Assembly: GCA_038496445.1 (NCBI GenBank)
Contig: JALMLS010000450.1
Span: 1 to 64,000 of the forward strand
Reading direction: 5' to 3'
DNA length: 64,000 bases
Source: Trichosphaerium sp. ATCC 40318
Lineage: Eukaryota; Discosea; Flabellinia; Trichosidae
Shown: piece after piece, positions 9,901 through 22,796 of the stretch
How the letters are laid out: every line of letters begins with the position of its first letter
How positions within the stretch are numbered: position 1 is the stretch's first letter
Notes under the pieces: model-generated
What the model was told of the DNA's origin: nothing
The model's database searches: none
Seen by the model: the letters and a program-made list of their open reading frames with translations, nothing else
Made by a program: the position numbers and the translations under genes

Positions 9901-12900
9901 GAGATTGCTAAGGAACTCATTGGAAAGGGAGCACTCACAGCAAAGGATACAAGGTTCATAGTATTGTATCTCCACGAAGAAGTACAAAAAGTGCGTAACA
10001 ATTTTTCTTCACTTATTTCTCACTCTTTTTTCAACAGGATTCTGAAAAGCAACTGTTCATAGATGTGCTACAACTCCTTCTTGTCTGTCTAACAGAACAT
10101 ACAGATATTGTTTACAATAATGTATTACAGCTTGGTGGAGGTATATCTCCATTTTTTGCTCTGCTACAAGCCAAGTCTGAACGTGCACGTGTTTGGGCAC
10201 TTAAGATTATTGGAAAACTACTTGGACATTCATCAAAGCTTCAAGTTATTCCTGATTTTGACTTTTTGGCTATCAACTATATATCAAAGAACAAGGGCTT
10301 CGCGTTGAGTACACATAAGACGTTAATGGAACTTGCACTTGATGTTATTTCTGTAACAACTGTTACTAGTCCTATTGATTTGATTCAACTTAATATGGAC
10401 AATGCCAATAGTGTTGATGTTCCAGTTGTTCGTTATCCAAAGATCCTTAGAGTTTTATTAGACTTGGCTAGTAAGACAAAAGAAGTAAAATTAAAGACGT
10501 ACGTTATTTGTTGAGTGAGAGGCAGGGCAGGAAATCATGATCTAAGACTTTTTACTTATTTTATTTTTCATAGTAAAGTAATCAAAGACGTCATGTTTCT
10601 TATGGTTCATTCCCATGCTAATCGAACTATTTTAATCACTGACAATGCTTGGCCTGTTTGGATATTACAATTCATATCTAACTCTGTAAGTTCTCGAAAG
10701 GGATAACGTACAAGGGTTGTTTCTGATACCAAAACCATTTAGGTTGATGAAGATGAATTACAACTACGAAAGATTATTGCAGAGTTCATGTCGGTTATGG
10801 TCCTACATCTTTTTGATACAGTATGAAATAAGAAAACTCCAAGTACTAATGTTATTATTAGGCCGATGGGTTCAGACATATTCTTCGTATTGTAGCAATA
10901 GTAAAAGATCAGAAATACAGAAAGTTAGATAAACCAGAAAAGCTTTTACTTAGTATACATCAGCATGTCTTACGCATGTTACAAAACCATCCTGTATGTC
11001 ACCTTATATTTAATATTTAATGTCGTATTTAATGTTCTATTTCTAGAATATTCTGGTCCGTGCAAAGCAAGATATTAAAATTTGGTTCAACCTTGCGAAT
11101 TGGTTAAGTCTTTTCGAAGAAAGCATTTTTTTACCTCCACCACAAGAGGGAGAAGAAGATAAAACAGTTAAACTCCCTACAGAGTGTACGCTATTATCAT
11201 CGTTGGTATTAAAAAATACAGTTACCTGATTGTAAGCTGTAGTACGTCATGTTTCGAAAGAAGGACTTTGGGAAGATTTTCTGGTCGCTCAGAATTTCTT
11301 GGATTTCTTGGACTCCTTTAGTGTTATAAGATTTTCAGAAGATATGTTGGGTACTGTACAAAGAAGAAGGTCTAGTATAACAGTACGTATTAAACTCATT
11401 ATATACGCATCTATCCTATATATTCTATATTTATTATGTAACTTTTTTTTCTTTCAAAAAAGAACTCCTCAAACTCGTTATACACTCCAAGACGTAAAAC
11501 TATTGGCTTGTCTCGGGCTAGAAAACATCGATCTGAAATCATTAACGCACGTGTCGCTATATATTTTTACAAAGTTGTATTTATACTTGTGAGGTGTCAC
11601 GTTTTGTTGACTGTGCTATTTAGAACCGCTTGATGGCTCCAAATCAGTCTAAACTCAAGCTCTCAAGGCCTGCAATTACAGAGTTAATCAATAGATTAGA
11701 ACGGTTACAATTATTACTTGTTGCTCATTCACTAGAAGAAGCGGGTATGTTACTTGAACTTGCGAACTTGTTTGTTGTATTTTTTTTTTCTTGGGATTTT
11801 TGTTTGCTAAAGGCTTTCTTTTATAGGAAGTTTCAGGAGTTCTAAGGATGTTAGAGATGTTAAAAAAGCTTTTAGTGATTTGACATCTTTGATTCATAAA
11901 CATTTTACTACAAATCGTGTTAGAAGCTCACTTGATCAGTTCTTACAACGTAAAGAGAGAAAATTATTTTCACGTGTTACAGATATCACTGAAGTTTTAA
12001 AAAAGAACATCAGCAGGTATGTACAAAAAACTGATTTGCCACTTTTTACAGTCACTCAATTCTTGTACTACCCATTGAAACGGCAAGCCATTTCAATTTA
12101 GCGTAGACGAGTAACATAAAGTTCTTGTTTTTGTTTATCATTTTAAATGTAAAGCTAAGTGATAATCTAGGTTGCGTAGTACACTCTTGAAACTGTATAA
12201 CCCTGATTCTACACTTCTTACTATTCATTTCTTGGTTACTTACGTACTATACTTAATGAAGAAACCTGAATACAAGGATGGTAATATTGAGTTTGAGTCG
12301 AATATTTATTTACTTTGGTTTACTTTTTTATGTAGGTCTTGCTGAAAAATTACTTGCGGACTTATTTGAAGAGATTTCTGTGCTTGCGCGAAATACTCTA
12401 GCTGACTCAAGCTTTTACGAGACAATTGCAAACATGGAGGACGCAGAGATTGCTAAATTTATGTCCGAGACGCTAGTCGATGCAGCAAGGGTTCGTTTGA
12501 ATTTTTTGACTTTGACAGAGCTAACTTATGTTGGTAAGGTTGCTAATCAGATGAGCGAGCACATTGGCCAAGGCACGTGTAATTTATTAGTTTTATGCTG
12601 CTTGTTTTGCATTATGTTTAGCTAATTGGTATAGGTTCTACGTCATGGATATTGGCGGCAGTAGAGCGAAGAAGAAGTCTTTGCCAAGAATCTTCAAGCA
12701 ATCGTAATAATGTTGTGAGGCGGATAAATCAAAAGTCTGAAGCTGAAGGTGTAAGACAATATCATAAACTAGAACGTATGAAAAAGATATGGGATAATCT
12801 TTGTTCTGAAGTAAGTTGTTGATAAGAAACTAAACAAAAAGTACTTACTTTTTTCTGCAGGCGGACGCTCACAAACATCTCGTAAAAATCCGAAAGTTAC

Positions 12901-15900
12901 AGCATTATGCAAATATTGGATCAGATTGGCGTCATTTACAGCGTGAATTGAATAATCCTAGAGGTCCTTGGTCCTCTTTGTCTTCCATTCAAGAAGAAGG
13001 TACAGCTTCTTTTTTTTACTCAATAGTATGTTTAGTTTTTGTTTAGCAAAGGCTTATTGGATACTTGATACTACTGAAACTGCGAATAGAATACGATTGA
13101 AACTTAAACGGTACTATGGCGATTGTACTACTATACAAGAAGCCTGTCGGTTAAACGATCCGTTACACTTAGTACGTTCAGTCATTTGAAATAAATCTTT
13201 TTTGGGAGTTTTCTTGCTAACAAAGAGTGCAGGAAAAAATGTCTAAAACCGAGCTGGACAAGTTTGCAAAAGAGCGTACAGAAAAAGAGGAGCGAAGAAA
13301 GACTCTTCAGACTTCAAACGAAGTTGTAGCACTTGTATCTAGTCAAGATGGATTCAACAACATTGACGATTGGGAAGAAATTCCAATGGAAGAAATTGAA
13401 CAACAAGTAAGCTCTTTAAGATATTTAGTGTTGACTGGCTCAATAGAAAGATGAAGCTGAAGAAACAAAGTACATAGCACGCTGTGAATGGATCAAAGGG
13501 ATGAGCGCTATTAGCGGTGATTTTGAAGGTGAGTGTTTTAAGAAAACGAACAATTATTGTTTAAGCTTTGACAGTTTTCTAACTTCTTTTGTGTTCAGTG
13601 TCCACGCACCAGATTCATTTCAGGAATATGGAAACAAAGATATTCAAGAGTATTAAGCTATCTGATATCACTGCTATTTATAGGCGACGATACAAGCTTA
13701 GATATACTGCTTTGGAGATTTTTAAGAAGTCGAAAGGTTACTTCTTTAATTTTGACAAGTCAAAGACAATGCATGTATTCAAATCTATACTTTCTGCACG
13801 TCCACCTAATTTAAAGGTAAGACTTTTTATATTTCTTTTGACAATTACATATTATGTTGTCGTAGTAGTAGAATTGTTAGAAACGTTCAAACGTGAACTA
13901 AGCTTCACTTTAGTTTTTTTTTTGATATTTTTTGAGTTTGGGTTGAGCTAACTGTTTATGTTCTAGGAGTACCACTCTAGTGCACCTTCAAAATTACTAC
14001 GCAAGAAAAAGATAACAGAATTGTGGAGAAAGCGTCAAATGTCTAATTTTGACTACCTCATGGAACTCAATAGTATAGCTGGTACAACTGTCTTTCGCAT
14101 TTCCTTTCTCACCAATTAATCCAAAATCTTTGACAAATGCACTGTCAATTTTCTCTTTTGAAACTTTTGCTTCACTTTGGACTAATAAACGCAAGGGCGG
14201 AGTTATAATGACTTAGGACAGTATCCAGTTTTCCCGTGGGTTATAAAGGTTAGTATTCTTTGAAGCCAAAAAAACCCCACTCCTTTAGTTTTGTGGCAGT
14301 TCCTGACCACGTGTTAGGATTATACCTCTAAAACATTAGACTTGGACGATCCTAATATATACCGAGACTTGAGCAAGCCAATTGGTGCATTGAATCCCAA
14401 GCGTTTAGCAAACTGTAAAGCACGTATGGAGTCAATGAAAGGAGACTCTGAAATGCCAGAGTTTTTATACGGATCTCATTATTCTACTGCTGGTAAGTGT
14501 TGTTAACCAATTTATTCATTTAGTTTTGACATTGTTTGTCATTGTAGGCGTTGTTACATATTACATGGCTAGAATGTTGCCATTCACGCTTCATCACATA
14601 CAATTGAATGGAAACAAATTCGATCTTCCATCAAGAATGTTTATTTCAATTGCTGATTGTTGGGAAGGTGTTATGACTAATGCATCTGATGTAAAAGAGC
14701 TAGTGCGTATTATTATTATCAACGACTTTGTCTTTTAAACTATTACTAACATATGAATAGATACCAGAGTTCTTCTATCAACCTGAATTTTTGGTAAATA
14801 GGTGCGCGAACTACTTTTTTTAGTAGTTGGGAGAAAAGCATGTGATTATGAGTCTTACTTTCGCTTAGGAATCAATTAAAACTTGGACTAATAGATGGTA
14901 ACACAATATCTAACGTTCAGTTACCACCATGGGCAGACTCACCAGAGAGCTTTGTCCAAATAAATAGACGTGCTCTAGAATCTGAGTATGTGTCTCAAAA
15001 CCTACACAAGTGGATTGACCTTATCTTTGGTACGTCTCAAGAAGTCTATAATAGTAAATCAAAATCATAAATACATTATTGAGATAATAATTGCCCCTTG
15101 GGCGCCAAACTTTAACAAAGTATTTCTTTTTTTTGACTCAGCAAAAACGAAGTATATGTGATTGTTTTATACACGCTCATTGGCTTTGTATAGGTTATAA
15201 ACAACGTGGTGAAGAAGCTAAAGAAGCTGATAACTTATTTTATTACCTTACTTATGAGGGTATGGTTGATATAGATGCAATCGAAGATCCTATCAAAAGA
15301 CAAGCTTTCGAAGAGCAAATCCTTGAGTTTGGCCAGGTTCGTCAACTCATTTTTACCAATCCTTGCTGCTCTTCCTTACGCTATTATATAGGTACCAAGT
15401 CAGTTACTAAAGTCACCACACCCTGAAAGGCTTGCACCACAAATCGTGAAATCACCTGCACAACTAATGACACCACAAGAAGTCAGACAAGTTTATACTT
15501 ATGCACTTCATCCAAATGCAAAAGCATCAATGCCTATAATATTCATACATCAGCATGGAGACAATAAGCTTAGTATTGTATTCAGAGATGGGTTTGTATC
15601 TCATGCGCAGTTTAAGACAGGAAAAGGAGGAACATTACCTTTTACATTCACACAAGATACAGTTGACTTTAATTCTATTCAAAGATATCAAGCGAGAAGC
15701 CTTAACACTGTATTTTCACGTGAGGTAAGAAACCATATTTTCTCGCTTTTTTACTGTCTGTTACTATTGGTTGTTTGCGTTCTTTTTTACATTAGTAAAT
15801 AGAATAACATATGGTTTGTTGGATAGAGTATACAACGTATACTCTTCCTTCTGCCCACCTTGGCTGTCAGTGTTTTTCTTTTTTTTTTCTTTGCTTTTTA

Positions 15901-16750
15901 TTACCTTCCTGTTGTGGCCGTTTGGTTTTTTTCTTCTGTTTCGTTTACTCATTAGAATGAATTCGTATTATTCTTGTGTTGACATGTTATGTAGGCATCA
16001 TCATTTTCTCTACAGCATTGTTTTGCTGTAGCAAAAGGAAAATACATTGTAAACTGTTTCAATTGGGATGATTCTATTCGTGTATGTCAAATAACTTCTA
16101 CAGACCTTCATAAGGTAGTATTTGCTCATAACGATACTATAACATGCCTTGCTATGGACGCTACTGGTACAAAACTAGTAACAGCTTCAGCTGATTGTAC
16201 TTGCCTTGTTTGGGACGTACATGATGTTGTTTCAAGAAAACAACCTTCTCCAGCTCCTAAACACACCCTATATGGACATGATGAAGAGATTCGTTGTGTT
16301 GCAATCAACTCTGACTTGGATTTGATTGTAACAGGATCAAGAGACACAACATGCATTTTTTATAAGCTGAACAAAGGTCGATACATCAGAACGATTTATC
16401 ATCAAAAACCAGTTCTATTTGTTTCTTTATCGTCTTTTGGGTACTTGCTTTCTTACTGTGCAGATGAGTGCATATACTTACATAGTATCAATGGTGTGCT
16501 TCTTAACGCTACATCTGCTGGTAAGGCTACAGCTATGGTAGTAAGTGATGATGGAGAGTATCTTGTTATTGCTGCTGAAGGTGTTTTGACTTGTTATTCT
16601 CTTTATGCTGGAAACTTCACTCCTGTAATGCGTTGGCAAGTTGGTGTTGCTGTAGTCACTCTAGAGTTTGTTATGGACTGTAAGTATCTTATGGCTGGAT
16701 TGGATAATGCACAACTTGCCATTGTTCTTTTTGATCCAAAGACCTTTTAG
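6986..16750 (+). CDS. Neurobeachin/LRBA-type BEACH-domain protein
   Basis: A very large gene of some 35-40 exons with introns around 50 nt. It starts [12 protein letters not shown] at 6986. A helical N-terminal region follows, then a ConA/LamG-like domain ([17 protein letters not shown], about 8.0-8.5 kb), armadillo/DUF4704-like repeats ([31 protein letters not shown], about 9.8-11 kb) and a PH-BEACH domain near 13.6 kb. The BEACH domain runs about 13.98-15.45 kb ([76 protein letters not shown]). WD40 repeats end at 16750 ([45 protein letters not shown]). These proteins are cytosolic scaffolds in vesicle traffic and membrane-protein sorting. The domain order is the full neurobeachin/LRBA set, so this is a complete gene. 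An atypically long intron at 14082-14195 is discussed as a finding. Confidence 0.92.
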
Positions 16751-17378
16751 AGCATTTTTTTACTCAACGATAAAAAACCAATGTACATTATTACTATTTT
16801 GTAAAATAAACATCATACTTCCTCCATTGTTTAATGACTTGTTACATATCTTTATACTTACTATTGACAAACAACCTAGGTATTGTTGTAGCACGTAAGA
16901 AAATATGTTCAAGTCTATTTGCTGCAGCATTGTCAATTGCTGTAATGCAATGTGTTTCCATTACAATATAAAATATTCAGGTATCATTTATTGGACATTT
17001 CAGACGAAGAGAGTACTTTGCAGGCAAACGGGTTGAAGATTACGCTTTTGGTACACGTGCAAAAACTATGTAATGTAAAATTAAGCTTTATTTTTTTTTG
17101 GGGTGGCTTGAGTTTGTTTTTTTATTCAACACTGATTCTGTCTTTACAAACTCCTGGAATCTAAAGGAATAAAAATTAGGAATTTGGTTTTTACTGTTTT
17201 TGGATTGTTTATCGTACCACAAAGTCAGACTCTGTTGGTTTTGGTAGTCTGTCGCTAACTACTAGGGTATGAGCATATATTATAACGTTATTCTTTGTCC
17301 TGATATCCTCCATCAAGTAAGTAAGCTGGTTTTTGCCTATTCTAGTGTTAGAAAGGCTGCAATAGTATAAAGTCGCGT
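16751..17378. other. Intergenic between convergent genes
   Basis: AT-rich spacer between the BEACH stop and the stop of the small secreted-protein gene on the other strand. Short open frames here have no recognisable features. It presumably holds both 3' UTRs. Confidence 0.4.
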
Positions 17379-17931
17379 CTAACCATCGTCAGTAACAATT
17401 GCGTGGCCAACAAGTCTTTTATCTTCAAAGTAACAATCGTAGAAGTACTCATTTCCTACTCTAAACCAATCGCAGTCTTTAGGAAGCTTTCCAAAGGTTT
17501 GTGTTTCGCAAGACGTGTTTGTAGCCCTGATTGCTGTTTGCTAAACGATACTAGTTAGAAAAAGCGTTCGTACGCTTCTGTGTACGTTTTTAGGCGTAAA
17601 AAGCAGTAAACCAGAGCTTTGAAATGCGGAGGAATCGATTTAAACGTACATTTCCGTCATGGGAGACAATGTTGATGAGCAACGTATTGACACCTTTGTA
17701 ACCATGATTACAGCATTGAGTAGCTGTATCGTTCATCCAAGTACGAGAAGGCGTACGTGTAAACCAATTGCCTTTCATATACGTGTAAGTGCCTTCTCTG
17801 TTGAGTTGCTTTCCATTGAGCCAACCCTCGCCTGAATACGTAAAATGTACGTATTTAAGCGGTAAAGGATTGAACTGTGCTACTACTAACACAACAGAAC
17901 TGACAAAGAAAAGAATAGCGAGAAGCTTCAT
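17379..17931 (-). CDS. Small secreted Cys-containing protein, paralogue of the gene at 43969
   Basis: Starts at 17931 with a clear signal peptide (MKLLAILFFVSSVVLVVAQ). The mature part reads LPLKYVHFTYSGEGW, GTYTYMKGNWF and ATQCCNHGYKG. An intron of about 110 nt follows and the second exon encodes TNTSCETQTFGKLPKDCDWF, NEYFYDCYFEDK and HAIVTDDG, with a stop at 17379-17381. The protein at 43969-44520 has the same plan (LPIKAAHFTYTT; then GTCQETTNTVPKCTSWVKNG). Both therefore belong to one family of about 150-residue secreted beta-rich proteins with a conserved Cys pair in the second exon. Function unknown; secretion is inferred from the signal peptide. Confidence 0.7.
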
Positions 17932-18702
17932 ATTTGGTAAACTGTATTGCTAAATCAGGAACGTCTACTTTTCTAAAATAGTCAACTTACCTCCAACTTA
18001 AAATAAAATCGAAAAACAAATGATCCCAATGCTGTAAAAAAGGTGGGTGGTCACTTGCCTGCCCGCAACATGATGGTATTTGAACCTGAAGTTGCTAAAG
18101 CAGTGTGGAAACGAAAATGGACTGAAGTCAGAATTTTTGTTCAACAATTAAGTGACTGCCTAGAGGTCTTACTTTTCCGGTTACAAACCGGTTAACCGTT
18201 TAAGTTCTGAAAGCTAGGTAACTTCGACTTCTTAACGACTATGATCTAGTGAAATATTGCACCCTGAACGGCGTTGGGCAAAGGCAAACTGTAGCAAAAA
18301 CCAACTCCAATAAAAATAGTTCCACTTTTGTTCAACTTTGTAGAACTTTGTTTTTTAAAGTGTATGAAAGTAGTTTGGATGAAAAAAGCGTGCCGGAGGC
18401 TTACAATGACGCCAAAAACTTTTGTTTTACCATAAAACCGAACTGGTTACGAATTGGCGTAACCGGCAAAGTCGAAATGGTTTTCTTATAGCTCTATGAC
18501 TGTCATACTTCGGCGTAGTAATATGTATGTATTACGTTTTACTGAGACTTAGTAGTACGGTTAGTCTGTACTTTCTCTTGTTTAGAAATGACTAAGTTTA
18601 GTCCCTCCGACCAAGAAGTATTGATCGACTTTTCGAATGAACTTAACTACTGTACAGAAAGTTCAATCAACTCTTCATACGAAATCCCATAAAGACAGCT
18701 CA
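17932..18702. other. Intergenic with GGTTAACCG-type repeat fragment
   Basis: Spacer between two secreted-protein genes. Around 18176-18200 there is a palindromic core (ACCGGTTAACCGTT) like the one in the dispersed repeats at 51.3 and 61.85 kb. The open frame at 18249-18491 shows no domain or signal and I do not call it a gene. Confidence 0.4.
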
Positions 18703-20042
18703 ATGATAAAGCTAATTATTTTCGCACTTTCCATAGCATTGGCGATAAATGCTGCGGAATATCCAACAATACAGCGACCACCAATGTTTTCATTCAAAAC
18801 AATACCTGTTTTCGCGCACGTGACCAAACCGACGCCTTTTAACGCAACGGACCTTGATTTTCTTTCCAAGTTCCAAATAGTACAATTCGATAAAGCTCAA
18901 GGCTCGGCTGTTGGCGGCGCTCTAGAGGATCGTTTTGTTGCGGCTTCAAAGCAAGTTAAAGGCAAAAATCCAAAAATATTTACGCTCATGTACGTTTTGC
19001 AGCTTTTCTCTACAGTTTCGAAGCTATTGTGTTCTAATTAGAGCTTAAAGGTACTACAATGCCGTAATCAACTTTCCAGAGTTTTCTTTGTACAACAAAA
19101 CACGTGGACGTTCAGATTTGCTTGTATCTTATCCAAATGGAAGTTTAGTGCCTTTTCCTCACAAGCCTACGCTGACAACGTTCGATTTGAGTAAACCCGC
19201 TATGCGCAAGCTCATTATAGATGATTGTATGGAAGGTATAAAAAGGGTAAGTACTAATAGATGGTCGCGGCCATTCCTAGAACCAAGTGAAACTGCTTTT
19301 GTCAAAGTTAATTTTTTTTTCAGAGCTTTGATGGTTGTTTCTACGATAGAGCCAACTGGGCAAAACAACTGTACACGAGAGACTTGCATCCTGAAGGATG
19401 GACGAAGGACATGTTCTTGAGTTTGGCTGAAGGTGGCGTAGCGCTTTTCAAAGAGCTACAAGGCAATGTTACCGAAAAGAATATTATTTTGGCTAAGGAA
19501 ACGGATAATATCGTTGCTGAAGATTGGCACTATGTTAATGCGATGATGATAACAGATACATTCTGTAGTGTATTCAGAGATGAATGGGACGCGGATCAAT
19601 GTGTGATGGACATTACAGCGGCTCAAGGCGCAGCTAAAAGGTAAGTCAAAGATAAAAATTACAACCAACATTTGTAAACTTTGTTATTGGTGTTTGATGT
19701 CCGCCGGCTTTTATTCATTGCTTTTTATTTAGAGGCCAGTTGACGCAAATGCATAATATTGGCTTGACCCAACATGACTTTGAGTTCGGCTTGGCAGCAT
19801 ACCTTGTTTCAATGGGAAAACTTTCGTACTTTTCTTATCAAGAACAAGGTAATGCTTGGAGTCTAGCTGGACTTTCTTGGCATAAGGAATACGATTACGA
19901 CCTCGGAGAACCAAAGGCTGATGCTGTTAAGAACGGATACATCTATACAAGATCATTTGCTTCAGGTACATCTGTTTGGGTTGATGTCAAGAATCGTAAT
20001 GCAACAATCACATGGGGTCATTCAATGAATGTTATTAACTGA
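18703..20042 (+). CDS. Secreted putative glycoside hydrolase (GHL15-like)
   Basis: I chose the ATG at 18703 because it opens directly into a signal peptide (MIKLIIFALSIALAINAAEYP); an upstream in-frame ATG at 18637 would bury it. Four or five exons encode a TIM-barrel-like protein: LDFLSKFQIVQFDKAQG, then FTLMYYNAVINFPEFSLY, MEGIKRSFDGCFYDRANW, DLHPEGWTKDMFLSLAEGG, LAKETDNIVAEDWHYVNAMM, FEFGLAAYLVSMGKLSYFSY and the end EYDYDLGEPKADAVKNGYIY...VWVDVKNRNATITWGHS. This series, with the final DLG.P / Y.R.F..G.VWVD signature, matches the putative glycosyl-hydrolase family 15 (GHL15) as I know it. It is expected to act on an extracellular polysaccharide; substrate unknown. Confidence 0.72.
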
Positions 20043-21127
20043 CTGATAAATTAATCAGTGTTGAGTAGAATAAAAAATCTCTTCCCTAATACTTTTGTGT
20101 ACCTACTAGTAGAAATATCGTAGCCTCTATTATTTTTGAATGAGTTTATAGTTACATTAACGCCACTACCAACCATAAGTTAAAATGACCTATTGCAGTA
20201 TCAAGAAGTATCGAGGAGTCAAGCAATGTTAGATAGACCAGATGCAAATGTGTCCTTTTGCATATTTTGTAGGTGAACAGAAGCAACAAAATAGCTATTA
20301 TGAGTCAAATCCGGCGAACCAAAAACCTTCGCGTGTACGGGGTTCAGTCCAGTTACCGCAAGCATTCATGCTCAGTGAGTTAGTAGCGGAGCAGGGTGCC
20401 CACACTGACAAAAGCCGTGTACACATGCCGTTTCATAATTAACTCTGGTGATAGAAAACATTTGACTCCAAAATATAAAGCCCACATAAAAATAAAAAAA
20501 AATATTGTGGCACAAAAGTATTCACTTTTCCGTTTCTAGATGCATGCAAAACCTTCGTTGATTTATTAACTTTTAATGGCGTTCAGCTTCAGAAAATAAT
20601 GTTTCGTTTTTGTTCAAAAATAAAACGCTTTTGTGTGAAGAAGTAGCAGCCTTCGGTTTTCTTACGCTGAGAATATAGGTGGAGGACAAGCGTTGCCTGT
20701 ATATCTTTCTGCGAAAAGTGTGTTGCCAATACACTTTATGAACACAGTGCTCAAGGATGAATCCAACGAACGACATAGAACACAAAAGTCACACGTGATT
20801 AATTTCTCCGCCACCGTGATTTCAACGAAAAATCAGGTTCTCATAATTACAGCGCAAATGCAATGGACAATACGCCAAAAAATAGGACTGTGGATACTGC
20901 AAGCCAGAATTTGGTTTCATCTCTCTATTTGTTGTAACTGTCTTTCTTACATAAAAACAAATTGGTTTATTTGGCTTAAGCGCTTACATACAAACCACAG
21001 TGATTACGCATTACATTATATAATACAACACAGATTCTACATCAAACTTGGGGTTTAGCCTATGATAGTGATTGTTATATCCTTGACCAAGTAATCTTTT
21101 CCATTGTTCTCTGAGATGCTTTTTCAA
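20043..21127. other. Intergenic, about 1.1 kb, no gene recognised
   Basis: Several short open frames on both strands, but none has a signal peptide, recognisable motif or plausible splice chain. It includes A-rich and poly-A-like stretches around 20480-20510. Confidence 0.4.
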
Positions 21128-21254
21128 TAAGTTGTTGATAGTAAACTGAAATCAAATTTCTATTCTGAAATACTTGGAAACTGACACTGTGAGCACTATT
21201 TGTAAAATAAAAAACGCAACAAAAGAAATTTGGTAAAGGATAACCAAACAGTAC
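21128..21254 (+). repeat. Direct repeat, copy 1 (downstream of the F-box/MORN_2 gene)
   Basis: Shares GTTGATAGTAAACTGAAATC, then TCTGAAAT, and CAACAAAAGAAATTTGGTAA with GATAACCAAACAGTAC, in the same order as the stretch at 22797-23004. The two copies bracket the F-box/MORN_2 gene. The second half also matches 25254-25292 in reverse orientation. Confidence 0.6.
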
Positions 21255-21320
21255 ATTTTCGCTTTCCTTCAATTAATCAGTAAATTATTGCAACATAAAA
21301 AATGAGTTAAAATATCATTG

Positions 21321-22436
21321 TTAATCAAACATGTCATAATCTATCACAAGGTATCGTTCTATATCACGTTGTTTACCATCAACCCACGTGATGCAGGCCT
21401 GAAGTTGTCCATTATAATGCCATTCCTTACTTTCGCCATGTCGTTTACCATCAACCCACATGCCCTGGTAGTAAAGTTGTCCATTATCATACCATTTCTT
21501 ACATTCACCATGTTTATTGCCATTAACCATCATGGCCTGGTAGTAAAGTTGTCCATTATCATACCATCCCTTGCTTTCACCATGTTGTTTACCATTAACC
21601 CACATGCACTGTGATTTACGTTGTCCATTTTCATGCCATTCTTTGCATTCACCATGTATTTTACCATTAGCCATCATGCCCTGGCACTGAAGTTGTCCAT
21701 TTTCATACCATTCCTTACATTCACCATGTCGGTTACCATTAACCATCATGGCCTGGTAGTCAAGTTGTCCATTATCATACCATGATTTACATTCACCATG
21801 TATTTTACCATTAACCCACATGTCCTGGCGTTGAAGTTGTCCGTTATTGTACCAGGATTTAGCCTCACCGTGTAGTTTGCCATCAAACCATAGAGTATGG
21901 TCCTCTAATAGCCCACTATCATACCATCGTTTGCTTTCACCATATTGTTTACCGTTAACCCACATGCACTGTGCTTTACATTGTCCATTTTCGTGCCATT
22001 CTTTGCATTCACCATGTATTTTACCATTAGCCATCATGGCCTGGTACTGAAGTTGTCCGTTATCATACCATCCTTTACATTTGCCATGTATTTTACCATC
22101 AACATACATGACCTGGCAATTAAGTTTCCCACTTTTATACCATTGCATCCAAAGTCCTTTTCTTTTTAAGGTTTTATCAAAATGTGTATTGATTGCAGCT
22201 GTATTGGATAAAGTATGGAATTTTGTGAATACTTCTGCATTGAAACTACAAATGTATGTTTGAAGTTCATGCGGAATATTCAATAAATTCAAAGAAGAAC
22301 CCAATGCAATAACACTTGGGGGTTTTTTATGCTCAGGTACAGCAGACTTAAAAAAACATGTTAGTACACTAAAAAAACGGACAAAAAAAAAGGATGAAGA
22401 ACGGAAAGCATTCAAACTGTTCAAATTCTTGTTCAT
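21321..22436 (-). CDS. F-box-like protein with eleven MORN_2 (YwqK-type) repeats
   Basis: The N-terminal part has an F-box-like segment (LLNIPHELQTYICSFN, FTKFHTLSNTAAINTHF), then KGLWMQWYKSGKL leads into about eleven tandem 24-residue units of the type WYDNGQLQYQAMMANGKIHG. These are MORN_2/YwqK repeats, known in bacteria, some protists and giant viruses, and form a beta-hairpin solenoid. The start is uncertain: the Met at 22436 is used here; an in-frame Met at 22481 is also possible. The Phe-rich stretch after the start (SSSFFFVRFFSVL) may hide an intron. The same N-terminal domain occurs at 47984 (CELQQEICSFN, FTKFHTLSKRAAINTHY), so the two are paralogues. Likely role by inference: SCF adaptor whose solenoid binds the substrate. 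Confidence 0.75.
   Translation of the reverse strand: MNKNLNSLNAFRSSSFFFVRFFSVLTCFFKSAVPEHKKPPSVIALGSSLNLLNIPHELQTYICSFNAEVFTKFHTLSNTAAINTHFDKTLKRKGLWMQWYKSGKLNCQVMYVDGKIHGKCKGWYDNGQLQYQAMMANGKIHGECKEWHENGQCKAQCMWVNGKQYGESKRWYDSGLLEDHTLWFDGKLHGEAKSWYNNGQLQRQDMWVNGKIHGECKSWYDNGQLDYQAMMVNGNRHGECKEWYENGQLQCQGMMANGKIHGECKEWHENGQRKSQCMWVNGKQHGESKGWYDNGQLYYQAMMVNGNKHGECKKWYDNGQLYYQGMWVDGKRHGESKEWHYNGQLQACITWVDGKQRDIERYLVIDYDMFD
21354..22150 (-). repeat. 72-bp coding tandem repeat array
   Basis: The coding sequence repeats with a 72-bp period (for example the plus-strand text GTCCATTATCATACCA recurs 72 bp apart at 21479 and 21551). About eleven units. Units 2-3 and 7-8 are nearly identical as pairs (MMANGKIHGECKEWHENGQ in both), showing block duplication inside the array. 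Confidence 0.85.
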
Positions 22437-22796
22437 TTTTTTACCACCTTTGAAATTAACAGTGAAATTAATGTAAGGCATCTATAGGATGGGAAAATGT
22501 CCGGGATTTGAACGAATAGAACCAACAACCCTTTGTTTTACCCAAATTGTTTGAAGTTGTGACCAATATTTTGTTGCGAGTGCTTAGAACAAAGTTCCTT
22601 TAAAAAAACAAAGTTCCTGTAAAAAAACGAAAATGAAGCTTGTTTTCGTAGCGCTTCAGTTTTACGTACCATACACGAAATAACTAATGGAAAGTAAATA
22701 CGTTATTACCACAGGCTTGTGCTACAGAAGGACCTTTTTTGACTAAATATTCGGTAGAAATTCCAAGCACGTGAGCGCCAATTCAACACAGTCTCG

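Noticed and set aside
18249-18491. An 80-residue plus-strand frame
   Set aside because: Low-complexity Asn/Ser/Lys text, no splice partner, and located next to a repeat fragment.
21318-22263. Plus-strand frames across the 72-bp array
   Set aside because: They are the complement of the MORN_2 repeats and show only periodic hydrophobic text with no start context or domain.
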